Assembly: GCA_026826555.1 (NCBI GenBank)
Contig: JAKSZT010054396.1
Coordinates: 20,882,254 to 20,946,253, forward strand
DNA length: 64,000 nucleotides
Source of the DNA: Tolypeutes matacus
Taxonomy: Eukaryota > Chordata > Mammalia > Cingulata > Chlamyphoridae
Direction of reading: 5' to 3'
Positions within the stretch are counted from its first letter, which is position 1, and each line of letters opens with the position of its first letter. Both the position numbers and the translations under genes were made by a program. The notes beneath the pieces were generated by a model. That model was not told where the DNA came from. It saw only the letters and a list, made by a program, of their open reading frames with translations, and searched no databases. Of this stretch, positions 1 through 11,947 are shown piece by piece.

Positions 1-77
1 AGCTTATGTAAAATATCTTGTTTATCATAGAGTTCCTAAATTAGACTAAAGAAAAAACTCTGCCTTCAAAAATACAT

Positions 78-530
78 CTCCAAACTCATGAAGTCAGAAT
101 CTAGAATATAGGTTATCAGAGGATGGTGTGGGGATAAGGAATGGGAAGTTAAGGCTTAAAATATACAGGGTTCCTGTTTAGAATGATGGAAATGTTTTGG
201 TTTTGGATGGTGGTGATGGTAGCACAACATTATGAACATAATTAACAGCACTGAAATATATATCTGAATGTGATTAAAAGGGAAAATGTTAGATTGTATA
301 TATGGTAACAGAATACATTTTTTAAAAATCCATGGAACTATACTACACAAACAGTAGTTTGTTTTAAACCAGGGACTATCGTGAATAGCACAATTATAAA
401 AATGTGCTATCATCAATTTTAACAAATGTTCCACACCAATGCAAGGTATTAATCATAGGGTGGTATATGGGAATACTGTATTTTATGCATGATTGTTCTG
501 TAAACCCACAACTTCTCTAATAAAGGAAAA
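78..530 (+). repeat. L1 3'UTR fragment
   Basis: This stretch is closely paralogous to the 3'UTR of L1-B (18485-18822). Both share the order 'aggcttaaaatatacagggt', a 'gatggtggtgatggtagcac' block and 'agattgtatatatggtaa'. It continues further 3' than L1-B, through a 'cccacaacttctctaataaa' end that supplies an AATAAA signal near 520. No ORF2 precedes it, so it is a 5'-truncated L1. The first 77 bases may belong to the same insertion but I could not match them. Confidence 0.7.
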
Positions 531-1714
531 AAATACATCTGGGATTTTGCATTTGTCCTCAACTTGTCTTGCAGATGAATCAAAAGTTAAAGCTGTTTAA
601 TATTTAAGAAATAAAAGTAATATTTGGCTTTCTTAGTTATGAGTGGACTTTGATGGCAATTCATGACAATAAATACAAAAGATGAATTATATATCATAGA
701 TTTCTTTGTTTATAATAAGGTATTAATTTTCCTATATATTTTAAGGCTTAAACAAGATCAGTTGAAATTCCACACCATCAAATTAGTTTAGGAAGTAGCC
801 CATCAGTTTGTTGTTGCTTTAAACCAAAGTAGTAAATTTATTGAAAGCATATAGCTAGCAAGTAATTTGACTAAATTAAATGGCATGTTTCCAACTGGCT
901 GCTATATACAAACACAACCATAAAGTACTTTCAAAGAAAAACACAATATGTAAGTTTGTAATCAAAAGTACAGCCCACTGAAATGTCATGTTTCCTAGAT
1001 ACAAATTTGTTTTCAGAAGACCATGACATTTTAAAAAATACAAGCATTGGATTTAGCAATTATTTTATTTAGGATAAAGAATATGCTTACCAATTTTAGT
1101 TTTGAAGGCTTTTTTTAGCAGATGTTTTTATTTGTATGATAGCTCATGTAATTATTACATTTTAATTTTGATCATGTTGACTGATAATTCTCTGATGTAG
1201 ATAAGTCAGAATCTTTTAGCCCCAACTAATATGGCTTATTTTCTTATTGCAATTCAGTTTCCATTTTCTCAATCCACTCTCCAATAGTTATATATTAATA
1301 GGGAAATTTTCATGAATGCTCTCTGAAACTGACCTTGGCTCAGCTCCTCTCTGATTAAAATTTGGGCAATTGAAAACTCATCTTCTCTAACAAGGCCTTC
1401 TATTTATGAGATTTTCTTCTTTTCCTGACAAGGCAAAAATCCAAGTTGATAATTTATGGAATATATCTGGATCTGTGCTTAGAGAAATGAAAGAGTTCCA
1501 ATGATTATATGCTTGTTTTAGGAATTATAAACCTTAGTTTTCCATTTTTAAACAACTGTGCTTGGTGACATAAAGAAGTGAGCAAAAGTGGAAATATTCC
1601 TAAAGGCCCGTGAATTATGAAATAGATCATATCAGCTCTCCTTGTAAATCAACAGCATGAACTAGGCAATAGTGAAACAGATGAAGTTGATCTTGCTACT
1701 CCTTTCTCACCATT
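531..1714. other. AT-rich stretch with nothing recognised
   Basis: I see no repeat family, RNA gene or reading frame of note. The base composition is AT-rich and typical of intergenic DNA. Old diverged repeats may be hidden here. Confidence 0.5.
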
Positions 1715-3170
1715 CAGTTTCTCAACAAATATTTCCTGAGCACGTACTATATGCCAGGACCTGTGGTAATAGGTGGTATAAAGTGGTGAGCAAAATCTAA
1801 GCCTAGAATATAGTGGGGAAGATATACATTAATCAAATAATTGTGTTAAGGAATGCATAGTGACAAACCGAGTTAAACACTTTGAAGGATGGTGTCCATT
1901 CATTGAAAGTAGACAATACCAAAAGAACTTGACTTAGACTGGGGGAGGGGAAGGAGTCAGGGAAACCTTGCCTGAGAAGATGACCTTTGAGTTGAGATTT
2001 GACTGATGAAGATGGTGGGGCAAGAGTTCTAAAGCAAGAGAGAATGAACAGAGAGTTGAAATACATAGAACAAGTTGGGGTTGGGGTACAGGGGCTGAAA
2101 TGGAAAGGTTGGCTGGGTCCAAACCATACAGGATGTTGTAGAATGTGCTAACAATTTTGGTCCTTATCACAAGGGCAGTGGAGAGTCACTGACACATTTT
2201 AAATAAGGGGTAAACATGACCAGATTCATGGTCTGAAAAAATTATTCTAACTTCATTGTGGATAATGGATTGAAGAGGAACTGGAATGGATTTAGAGAGA
2301 ATGATGGGACGCCCAGGCAAGAGGTGGTGTTGGCTTCAATTTAGTGCACAGTAGCAACAATGGAGAAAAGTGAACAGATTTGAGTGATATTTAGATAAAA
2401 TTGAATAGACTTGGTACTGGATTTACTGTAGAAGGTGGGGAAGACAAAGAGGTCAAGGCTGAGCCTACAGTCTCTGGTTTTTTTTTTTTTTTTTAAAGAT
2501 TTTATTTATTTATTCATTTATCCCCGCCTTGCTGCTTGTGCTCACTGGGCCAGCCAACCACGCCGTGCGGGCGGGCCTGCCCTCACCAGGAGGCCCCGGG
2601 GCCTCCCATATGGTAAACGGGAGCCCCACTGACCGAGCCACAGCCGCTTCCCAAGCAGTCTCTGGTTTAAACTACATTTTGGCTGGTGGTGCCATTTGCC
2701 TCTCATTTGCATGAGAAGACCAGAACGGAGTCTGGATCATGGGCAGTTTGAACTTGAGGTGCCTTTTAGATACCCAGGTGGAAATGCTGAATAGGTGCCT
2801 GTATAGGTCTGGAGCTCAGAGGAGAGGTCTGTACTAGAGATATAAATGTGGAGGTCACTGGTATTAAGAACAGTGAGGATTTAATGGAGTGAGATAAGGG
2901 GTAAATGGAAGAGGAAGTAGGAGAGAAACGAGGAAATTCACCGTGATGCCTGGGTAGAGAGGAATAGCCCTGTGCGGGAGACTGAAATGGAACAGCCAGA
3001 AAAGTGTAGTCTCAGAATCAATGGACGAAAGTGTTTTAAGAAGGATAGAATGATCAACAGTATCAATATCTGCTGAGAGAGCAAGAGAATTGAGACTGAA
3101 ATGTGTACATTGGATTCAGCAACATGGCAAGTGATGGGAAAGATTTGAGCATGTTTAAATATCAGTGAGA
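1715..3170 (-). repeat. L2 LINE, 3' part, antisense, split by a DAS SINE
   Basis: The plus strand opens with the reverse complement of the familiar L2 3' end (caacaaatatt...gagcac.tactatatgccagg). It then follows the L2 3' region in order: a 'gcctgagaagatgacctttgag' block, 'tagattcatggtctg', and 'gtctggagctcagaggagagg' near 2805. It is interrupted by the DAS SINE at 2481-2655 and resumes with no loss. It is non-coding and about 1.27 kb net. It is an ancient mammal-wide element, so the SINE insertion is much younger. Confidence 0.75.
2481..2655 (-). mobile_element. DAS SINE (monomer), B box deleted
   Basis: This tRNA-derived SINE is antisense: a poly-T tail at the left, then TTTATTTATTCATTTA, a GC-rich body, and the tRNA-like head ending in cagccgcttccc. 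Perfect 13-bp TSDs (cagtctctggttt) lie at 2468-2480 and 2656-2668, as expected for L1-machinery integration. Against the sister copies at 6910 and 11948, 13 bases are missing around 2595-2604. The loss removes the GGTTCGATTCC-like B box between two short CCCGGG repeats. Confidence 0.9.
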
Positions 3171-3229
3171 AACATCTTCTTGGGAGGAAGAGGCCACTTA
3201 TATACAGAAGAAAGAGATGAGTTTTACTC

Positions 3230-3410
3230 CGTGACTTGCTCCAGCCTTATCCCAATTGCCTAAATGCTTTGAGCTATTCTGTGCAATGTTAGACAATTCA
3301 GAGGATCTCTCTAAACTGTATTTTATCTTGTATAAAATGAAAATAGTAATACTGCTACATCACATTGGATTGTTAGGAAGATTATAATAAGACAATAGGT
3401 GATCAGACTC
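3230..3410 (+). repeat. MIR fragment, weak
   Basis: The order 'aaactgtattttatcttgtataaaatgaaa' then 'ggattgttaggaagatt' follows the MIR core (CTCATCTGTAAAATGGG ... GGTTGTTGTGAGGATTAAA). It is diverged and has no TSD. A by-eye match only. Confidence 0.5.
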
Positions 3411-4368
3411 TAAACTATAAAATGGGATTAAAAGATTAGCAATTCTTATTTCCCTTATCCTATGATAAGCTAAAGTTTACCTTTCCTATGTATTCTTCCT
3501 TCATTTCCCTGCCAGTTATCTTATCTGTGGCTAATAATGACTTATTATGCTGCTACTCCTAGATATCAGCCTTCTATAGGCTTAATGAGAATGCATAGAG
3601 AGAGGTTCTCAAAATCCCATTGTGTGTAGCATGGCCAACCAGCACCTGGAAATAATTTTGAGCAAGGATTTTTTTTTTTTTTTTTGCATACCTCAAATTA
3701 TATCAGCAGACAACTACCTTCTTCACCCACTCAAGAAGGACTGATTGTTTGGTAATAAAAAGAATGTCACTTTCTCTTCTCCCAGAATCCAATCATCCAA
3801 GCTTGCAAGGATTTCAGGAGGTTTTGTTTTATTTTTGAACCAAAGGAGTCATTTAGAAAAATAAGGCAAGAATGCCATCTTGGGGTTTCTGCTGACAGCA
3901 CAGTATACCTGAGCAGCAGATGGAAAAGGAATGTGTTCCTAGAGGTAGTTCAGTGTCACTACAGCAGGGCACTTAGATCCTGAAGTGCTTTTTCCAGTTG
4001 GCTAAATTTAACTCCTGGAATCCTACAATTAAACAAATTTAAAAGTCAGGCTAATTCACATCATTTGGGTTTTGACCTTTTCAATATATTGAGTTTCTAG
4101 CTACGTCACTCCCAGATTTTCCCTACCCAAAGATGAATCTTATCTGTTCATAATCTGCTTGACAAGATTCTGACTCAGAGTTTGACGGCCTTTTGATAGT
4201 TTCCTTACCCATCTTTTCTGCTTATCTCAGCATAAACTAAAAGAAGTGGTAACAGAATTGATTTGGGTTTTTTAATTTTATTTTGGGGAGAACGGGGTTT
4301 ATTGGCTTAATAGACCCAGCTAAAGGCATAGCATGATTCCTTGGTGGAGGTGAATCTCATTACTTAAT
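3411..4368. other. No gene; nothing recognised apart from a T-run
   Basis: Intergenic sequence with a T-tract at about 3669-3685. That tract does not lead into any SINE I recognise. No ORF or RNA gene is visible. Confidence 0.5.
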
Positions 4369-4380
4369 AAGACATCTTTT

Positions 4381-5024
4381 ACTCTCCAGTTCATTGTACT
4401 CACCCAGGACAACTAACGAGGAGGTGATGATGGACAACCACCATACCAAGGAACCAAGAGTCTACAACTGCAAGCAAGAGAGTCCCATCCATCAGCCGTA
4501 TGGGACTGAAGGCCCCTCTCAATTAGAGGTGAAGTGGACATCACCATCCCAGAATTCTCAGGTTTGGGGAATGAACTATGGACTAGAGTGGACTTACTAG
4601 TATTCTACTATAGACTTATTGTGATTCTAGCAATGACAGAACTTATATCATTGATGTGGAGGCAGTGGCCACTGGAGGTTCTGAGGGGAGGGAGAGGGAA
4701 AACAGGTGTAATACAGGGGCACTTTTGGGACTTAGGAATTGTCCTGAATGACATTGCAATGAAAGATACAGGCCATTATATATCTTGCTATAAACTACAG
4801 AATTGTGTGGGAGAGAGTGTAAACTATAATGTAAACTATAATCCGTGCTCCAAAATGTGTTCATCAATTGCAATGAATGTTCACACTAATGAAGGATATT
4901 GTTAATGTGGGTAAATATGGGTGGTGTGGGGAGCAGGGCATATGGGAATCCCCTATATATTGTTATGTAACATTTATGTAATCTAAATATATATATTTTT
5001 TAAATAAAAAATTATTTTTTAAAA
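4381..5024 (+). mobile_element. Noncoding L1-tailed retroposon, copy A (5' truncated)
   Basis: This 644-bp insertion is paralogous to 61215-61883 (copy C) and to the reverse strand of 53840-54480 (copy B). Landmarks shared in order are 'ctctccagttcattg', 'gtggacatcaccatcccaga', 'actggtattctactatagac', 'gataca-ggccattatata' and 'tatgggaatcccctatat', then an A/T-rich tail. Near-perfect TSDs (aagacaYctttt) lie at 4369-4380 and 5025-5036. It has no conserved ORF: the overlapping short frames are not shared between copies. The tail resembles L1 3'UTRs in this window, so mobilisation by L1 is inferred. Confidence 0.75.
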
Positions 5025-5777
5025 AAGACACCTTTATAATCTTCATACTTGCTTTTCAGTCAGAGTTTTATTTTTTAAGTTTATTTTGTACATTTAATAA
5101 TTGAAAATATAAACAATAATTAATAAAAAGAAAACACAGTTGAATAAATACATACATTTCTCAATTAAATGTACTGGATACATATAAATTTTTTTAAAAT
5201 TATACAATATGTTACACAATATATTTGGTTCATAGTAATACAATCATACAATATTTGCCCTTTTGTGTCTGGCTTGCTTTGCTTATCATAATGTCCTCCA
5301 GGTTCATCCATGTTGTTATATGCTTTATAACTTCATTTCTTCTTACAGCTGCATAATATTCCATTGTGTGAATACACCATAGTTTGTTTATCCATTCATC
5401 AGTTGATGGACACCTGGGTTGTTTCCAACTTTTGGCAATGGTGAATAATGTTGCTATGAACATCGGTGTGCAGATGTCTGTTCGTGTCACTGCTCTCAGT
5501 TCTTCTGGGTATATACCCAGTAGTGGTATTGCAGGGTCACATGGCAAGTCTATATTCAACTTCTTTAGGAACTGCCAAACAGTCCTCCATAGTGGTTGTA
5601 CCATTCTGCATTCCCACCAACAGTGAAGAAGTGTTCCTATCCCTCCACATCTTCTCCAACACTTGTAGTTCTCTGTCTTTTTACTAGTGGCCATTCTGAT
5701 AGTTGTAAATGATATCTCATTGTAGTGTTGATTTGCATTTCCCTAATCATTAGTGATGTTGAGCATTTTTTCATGTG

Positions 5778-5808
<31 letters not shown>

Positions 5809-6327
5809 TGTATTTCTTCTTTGGACAAATGTCTATTTAAGTCTTTTGCCCATTTTTTAATTGGGTCTTTATCTTTTTATTGTTGAGTTGTAACATATCT
5901 TTATATATCCTAGATATTAAACCCTTATCTGACATGTGATTTCCAAATGTTTTCTCCCATTGAGTCAGTTGCCTTCTCACCCTTTAGACAAAGTCCTGGG
6001 AGGTGCAAAAGTGTTTAATTTTGAGGAGGTCCCATTTATCTACTTTTTTCTTTTTTTGCAGCACATGCTTTGGATGTAAGGTCCAAGAAACCACCACCTA
6101 CTACAATGTCTTTAAGATGTTTCCCTACAATTTCTTCTAGTACTTTCATGGTCCTGGCTTTTATAGTTAGGTCTTTGATCCATTTTGAGTTGATTCTTGT
6201 ATAGGGACTCAGATAGGGGTCCTTTCATTCTTTTGTTATAGATATCCAGTTCTCCCAGCACCATTTGTTGAAGAGATTGTTTTGTTCTGTTAACATGGAC
6301 TTCGTAAGCTTGTCAAAAAACAATTGA

Positions 6328-6690
6328 CGGAAGTGGATGTGGTTCAAGCAACTGGGTTCCCACCTACCACATTGGAGGCCCTGGGTTTGGTTCCCAGTGC
6401 CTCCTGAAGAAGGAAAGCTGGTGCACTCTGCAGGTGTGGCAAGCTGGCATAGCAGAATGATGCAACAAAGAGGCAAAGAGGAAAGGCAATGAGGGACACA
6501 ACAAACCAGGGAGCTGAGGTGGCTCAAGTGATTGAGTGCCTCTCTCCCACATGGAAGGTCCTGGGTTCGGTTTCTGGTGCCTCCTAAAGAGAAGATGAAT
6601 GGACACAGAGAGCACACAGCAAATGGACACAGAGAGCAGACAGTGACCACAAACGAGGGTGGGGGGAATAAATAAATAAAACAAATCTTA
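6328..6690 (+). mobile_element. DAS SINE, dimeric form
   Basis: Two tRNA-like modules in tandem. Each has an A-box-like ggYtcaag region and a B-box-like GGTTYGGTTYC (about 6389 and 6564). A linker rich in 'acacaacaaa' and 'gacacagagag' motifs joins them, and the end is an (aaata)n/poly-A tail. TSDs aaaaaacaatWga lie at 6315-6327 and 6692-6704, with one mismatch. Inserted into L1-A ORF2. Confidence 0.88.
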
Positions 6691-6909
6691 AAAAAAACAA
6701 TAGATGAGGGTTTATTTCTGGATTCTCAATTCTATTTCACTAATCGATGTGTCTATCTTTATGCCAGTACCATGCTGTTTTGACCACTGTAGCTTTGTAG
6801 TAGGTTTCAAAGTCAGGCAGTGAAATTTCTCCCACGTCATTCTTCTTTAGAATGCTTTTGGCTATTCAGGTGCAACTTCCCTTCCAAATGAATTTGGTAA
6901 TTGCCTTTT

Positions 6910-7091
6910 TTTTTTTTTTAAGATTTTATTTATTTATTCATTTATCCCCCCCTTGCTGCTTGTGCTCGCTGGGTCAGCTAACCATGCCGTGCGGGCGGGC
7001 TTGCCTTCACCAGGAGGCCCCGGGAACCGAACCCGGGGCCTCCCATATGGTAAACGGGAGCCCTACTGATTGAGCCACAGCCGCTTCCCAT
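6910..7091 (-). mobile_element. DAS SINE, monomer, well preserved
   Basis: Antisense copy with a T-rich tail at the left, TTATTTATTCATTTATCCCC, the GC-rich body and the tRNA-like head ending in gccgcttccc. The B box is intact (antisense ggaaccgaaccc near 7021). A perfect 13-bp TSD (gtaattgcctttt) lies at 6897-6909 and 7092-7104. It is nearly identical to the copy at 11948-12142, so both are relatively young. Confidence 0.92.
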
Positions 7092-8211
7092 GTAATTGCC
7101 TTTTCTAATTCTGTAAAGTAGGCTGTTGGAATTTTGATTGGTATTGCTTTGAATCTATAAATAAGTTTGAGAAAGAGACATCTTCACAATATTTATTCTT
7201 CCAATCCATGAACATGGAATGTCTTGCCATTTGTTTAGGCCTTTTACATTTCTTTTAGCATTGTTTTGTAGTTTTCTGCATATAAGTCCTGTATTTCTTT
7301 GGTTAAATTAATTCTTAAGTATTTGAGTCTTTTTGTTGCTATTGTAAATTGAATTTCCCCCCTGATTTCCTCCTCAGATTGTTCAGTACTAGTGTACAAA
7401 AACATTACTGATTTTTGTGTGTTGATCTTGTATACTGCCACTTTGCTGAACTCTTTTATTAGCTCAAGTAGCTTTATCGTGGATACTTCAGGATTTCTAA
7501 GTACAGGATCATGTCATCCACAAACGTGAGAGTTTTACTTCCTCTTTTCCTAGTTGGATGCCTTTAATTTTTTGTTTCTTTTCTAATTGCCCTAGATAGA
7601 CCTTCTAGTACAATGTGGAATAACAATGGTGTCAGTGGGCATCCTTGTCTTGCTCCCAATCTTAGAGGGAAAGCTTTCAACTTTTCCCCATTGAGTATGA
7701 TGTTGGTTATGGGTTTTTCATATATGCCTTTTATCATATTGAGGAATTTTCTTTCTTTCTTTTGAAGTGCTTTTTAACAAAAAAAGGACGCTGGATTTTG
7801 TTGAATACCTTTTCTGCATCGATTGAGATGATCATGTGGTTTTTTCCCTCCAATTTGACGTTGATTGATTTTCTTATGTTGAACCAGCCTTGCATACCAG
7901 GAATAAATCCCACTTGGTCGTGATGTATAAGTCTTTTGATATGCTGTTGGATTTGATTTGCAAGTATTTTGTTGAGAATTTTTGCATCTATGTTAAGAGA
8001 GATTGGTCTGTAATTTTCTTTTCTTGTAGAATTTTTATCTGGATTTGGTGTTAGGGTGATGTTGACTTTGTAAAACGTATTGGGTAATTTTTCCCTCCTC
8101 TTCAATTTTTTGGAAGAGTTTAAACAGGATTGGTGATTTTTCTTGAAATCCTTGGTAGAATTCACCTATGAAGCCATTTGGTCCTGGACTTTTCTTTGCT
8201 GGGAGATTTTT

Positions 8212-8644
8212 TTTTTTTTTTAGGATTTATTTTTATTTATTTATTTCCCCCCTCCCCCATTATTTTGCGCTCACTGTCTGCTCTTTGTGTGTTCTTCTGT
8301 GTCTGCTTGTCTTGCCTTTAGGCGGCACTGGGAACTGATCCTGGGACCTTCCGAAGTGGGAGAGAGGCACTCAATCTCTTGTGCCACCTCAGCTCCCTGG
8401 TCTCCTGTGTCTCTTATTGTCTCTCCTCTGTGTCTCTTTTTGTTGCATCATCTTGCTGCGCCAGCTTTCTGCATGGGCCAGGACTCCTGTCTCATCCAGC
8501 ACTCCTGCGTGGAACAGCACTCCGCGTGGGCCAGCTCTCCACTCAGGCCAGCTCGCCTTTCACCAGGAGGCCCTGGGAATCGAACCCTAGACCTCCTATA
8601 TGGTAGATGGGAGCCCAATCACTTGAACCATATCCATTTCCCCA
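8212..8644 (-). mobile_element. DAS SINE, dimeric form with long linker
   Basis: A 433-bp antisense copy with T-rich tail, the second tRNA module (about 8318-8400), a linker carrying repeated 'tgggccag' and 'cagcactcc' motifs, and the first module (about 8560-8644). TSDs (gggagattttt) lie at 8201-8211 and 8645-8655. The linker repeats are the kind of sequence that is expanded into a VNTR in the SINE near 59.5 kb. Confidence 0.9.
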
Positions 8645-10349
8645 GGGAGATTTTTGATGACGGATTCAATCTCTTTAAATATGATTGGTTTGTTAAGTTC
8701 TTGTATTTCTTGTAGCATCAGTGTAGGTTGTTGGTGTATTTCTATGAATTCGTCCATTTCATCTAGGTTTTCTAGTTTGTTGGCTTACAGTTTTTCATAA
8801 TATCCTCTTGTGATTCTTTTTATTTCTGTGGGGTCAGTTGTAACTTCCCCCCTTTCATTTCTAGTTGTACTTATTTGCATCTTCTTTCTTTTATTCTTTG
8901 TTAGTCTAGCAAGGGGTTTGTCAATTTTATTGATCTTCTCAAAGAACCAATGTTTGGTTTTGTTGATTTTCTCTATTGTTTTTTTTGTTCTCAATTTCAT
9001 TTATTTCTGCTCTAATCTTTATTATTTATTTCCTTCTGCTTGCTCTGGGATTGGTTTGCTGTTCTTTTTCTAGTTTCTCTAGTTGTTCAGTTACATCTTT
9101 GAGTTTAATTCTTCTTTTTTAACATAGGCATTTAAGGCTATAAATTTCCTTCCCAAGACTGCCTTCGCTGTATCCCATAGGTTTTGATAAGTTGTGTTCT
9201 CGTTTTCACTTCTCTCAACAGGATTACTGATTTCACTTGCAATTTCTTCTTTGACCCACTGATTATTTAGGAGAGTGTTGTTCAGCCTCCACACATTTGT
9301 GAATTTACCTTTTTCCTATTATTTCCAGTTTCATTCTATTATGATATGAGAAGGTGCTTTGTATAATTTCAACCTTTTTATATTTATTAAGAGCTGCATT
9401 GTACCCTAACGTGTTCTATCCTGGAGAAAGATCAATGGGCATTTGAGAAGAATGTACAACCTGCTGAGTTTCGTTGCAGTGTTCTATATATATCTGTTAG
9501 GTCTAGTTCATTTATCATATTGTTCAAGTTCTCGGTTTCCTTGTTGATCTTCTGTCTAGTTGCTCTCTCTAATGATGTGAGTGGTATGTTGACGTCTCCA
9601 GTGATTACTATAGAGGTGTCTATTTCTCCCTTCAGTTTTGCCAGAGTTTATCTCGTGTATTTTGGGGTACCCTGGTTAGGGGCATAGATATTTATTACTG
9701 TTATATATTCCTGGTGGATTGTCCCTTTTATTAATATATAATGGCCTTCTGTATCTCTTATAACTTTTTTGCATTAAAAGTTTGTTTTGTCTGATATTAG
9801 TATAGCTGCTTCCCCTGCTCTTTTTTGGTTACTATTTGCATGGAGTATCTTTTTCCATCCTTTCACTTTTAACTGGTTTGTATCCCTGGGTCTAAGGTGA
9901 GTTTCTTGTAAGCAGCATATGGATGGCTCATGTTTTTTTATCCATTCTGTCAGCTGTATCTTTTGATTGGGGAGTTTAATCCATTCATATTCAATGATAT
10001 TACTGTAAATGCATTATTTACTTCCACCATTTTATTCTTTGGTTTTCTTATGTCGTACCATATTTTTGTCTGTCTTTTTACTCTTTTGGTTATCCTTTCT
10101 CTATTCTTTCTTCTATACTTTCCTCCAGGCCTCTCTCTCCTCTCTTTTTATTTCTGGTTTTTAAGACTTCCTTTATTATTTCCTGTAAAAGTGGATTCTT
10201 TTTTGCAAACTCTCTTAGTTTCTGTTTGTTTTGAATATTTTATACTCACCTTCATATCTGAAGGACAATTTTGTGGATAAAGAATTCTCAGCTGGCAGTT
10301 TTTCTCTTTCAGTTTCCTAATTGTATCATACCACTGTCTTCTCACCTCC

Positions 10350-10645
10350 ATTGTTTCTGAAGAGAAATCTGCACTAAGTCTTATTGGACATCCCTTGTAT
10401 GTGATGGTTTGCTTCTCCCTTGCTGCTCTGAGAATTTTCTCTTTATCTTTGACATTTGTATGTGTCTCGGAATAGGTTTTTTCAGATTTACTCTGATTGG
10501 GGTATAGTGCGCTCCTTGGACATGTAAGTTCATTTCTTTCATAAGAGTTGGGAAATTTTCAGCTATTATTACCTCAACTACTCTTTCTGCCCCTTTCCCC
10601 CTTCTCTTCTCCTTCTGGAACTCCCATGACATGTATAGTTCTATT
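10350..10645 (-). pseudogene. L1-A ORF1 3' remnant
   Basis: The minus-strand frame contains a VVEVIIAENFP-type stretch followed by 'MKEMNLHVQ' and 'PRHIQMSKIK'. These match the conserved C-terminal half of the L1 ORF1 RNA-binding protein. Upstream sequence is missing because L1-A is truncated here. Confidence 0.75.
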
Positions 10646-11365
10646 TTTAAAAGGTAGTGGAGAACACAATACATCATGGTTGGTGTCTTTCACTAATCTT
10701 TCGATATGTCATCCATATTTATAAGGAGAAGTAATACAGATGAGTCAAATTTGCAAAGGATCAGGTAGCAAAATCAGTGGGAATCTCAATTTTGCATGTG
10801 TCCTTTCTTCAGCAAGTTCTTCCTGTTTAAAGAAAAATCTTGCTTTGAATAAGTTTGCCTATATATTTCTATACTTTGGAGATGGGATGCAGAATGACAA
10901 AGAGAGATTTGCAAGATGTAAATATTTGTTTCCATTCTAGTTACTTATATCACTGTATCCACCCAACTCTAATAAGGTAAAGAAAATTCCTTAAAGGTAA
11001 GGATGCACTGTTATCTGTCTGGCATAGGCCTAGAGGTCAGTAAATATTTGTTGAATCAGACAATATACATTGCAAAGGTAAGATTTGCACTTTACTCTTC
11101 CTTTCCATTTCAAGTTTCACAGCATACTCTTACTATCTCCCACAAGTTTGGAATTCGTTTTTGAGACTACACATTGTGAGACATGGTGATGAGGGTGAAG
11201 TTGAGTATCAGTTAAAGCAAGGAGTGATTACTGGTTTCTTTGCCTTCTCTGCTACAGAGAGTTGTGCAATAGTTGTATAAACATTTAAAAGGTGGGGGGG
11301 AGATAAATGAAGTGAGTTTGTTGTTGATAGATTTTCTTCATGTGGAAAGAAGAAAGTACATCAAG
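10646..11365. other. Unique spacer between two L1s; possible MIR/L2 end
   Basis: No gene is visible. At about 10985-11065 the order 'aaggtaaggatgcactgt' ... 'gtcagtaaatatttgttgaa' resembles the common 3' end of MIR/L2 on the plus strand. The remainder is unassigned. This 0.7 kb separates the 5' ends of L1-A and L1-B. Confidence 0.5.
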
Positions 11366-11380
11366 AAGTGAGAGGAGGGG

Positions 11381-11464
11381 AGCAGTTGTAGCTCAGTGGT
11401 TGAGTGCCTGCTTCTCACATATGAGGTCCTGGGTTCAATCCCCAGTGCCTCCTTTAAAAAAAAA
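11381..11464 (+). mobile_element. Short tRNA-like SINE monomer, type 1
   Basis: An 84-bp element beginning agcagttgtagctcagtggt (A box) with ctgggttcaatccccag (B box) and a short poly-A. It sits between 15-bp TSDs (aagtgagaggagggg) at 11366-11380 and 11465-11479. It resembles the copies at 38860 and 41008. It inserted at the very 5' edge of L1-B. Confidence 0.85.
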
Positions 11465-11947
11465 AAGTGAGAGGAGGGGACTTCCAGGGAAGATGGTGGA
11501 GTAGGGAGTTCCAGGACTCAGTCTTTCCACCAAAATAACTATTAAGCAGGCAGGAACTGTCTGAAACAACTATTTTGATTCCAGAGGCCGAAAGAACACT
11601 GTACAACATCCAGGGAAAAGGTAGAGGAAGAGGTTAATAATTTATGGTAAAGAACTGTAAATTTCTCTCTTCACACAGTGACCAGCAGCACCCATCCCCT
11701 ACTCCTGTAGCAGACCACCATGGGGTCCAGTCCCTGGCTAGCTGTTACTGACCTAAAGGGACATAAAAATCATCTTCCTCAAGAACAGGAGTGTACACAG
11801 CTAATCAATGATCACAGCTTTCATTAGTGATTCAGATCACTGGGGCCCGGCTCTAAGGATAGCTATTGTTTCAACCCGCTGGGACAAAGGCAGTGGCAGC
11901 CATTGTTTCAGCCCTCCCTGGACAGAGGTGGACGTGGTACAGATTTA

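Larger units (their letters stand above)
5235..10030 (-). pseudogene. L1-A ORF2 remnant (endonuclease-reverse transcriptase)
   Basis: The intact protein would nick target DNA and reverse-transcribe L1 RNA. Pieces seen on the minus strand are: the N-terminal endonuclease start (VISLNMNGLN-like, about 10005-9970); endonuclease to finger fragments at 9294-9091 and 9000-8785; the RT core with [10 protein letters not shown] and [13 protein letters not shown] at 7910-7790; an F-V-D-D catalytic box near 7530-7508; and the C-terminal region with [29 protein letters not shown] and MEYYAA at 5690-5235. The longest uninterrupted frame is 154 codons (5230-5694). Frameshifts, stops and three SINE insertions inactivate it. 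An old dead L1 ORF2 with certain family identity. Confidence 0.9.
5040..10645 (-). mobile_element. L1-A: large L1 LINE, 5' truncated in ORF1
   Basis: A minus-strand L1. From high to low coordinates it has the 3' part of ORF1 (10645-10350), a spacer, ORF2 (about 10030-5235) and an A/T-rich 3'UTR running to about 5040. It is broken by DAS SINEs at 6328-6690, 6910-7091 and 8212-8644, plus many frameshifts and stops, so it cannot be autonomous. The 5' end stops abruptly near 10645, as in ordinary reverse-transcription truncation. It faces L1-B across about 0.7 kb. Confidence 0.9.

Noticed and set aside
5230..5694. 154-codon ORF as a host gene
   Set aside because: It is the C-terminal part of an L1 ORF2 in a broken LINE.
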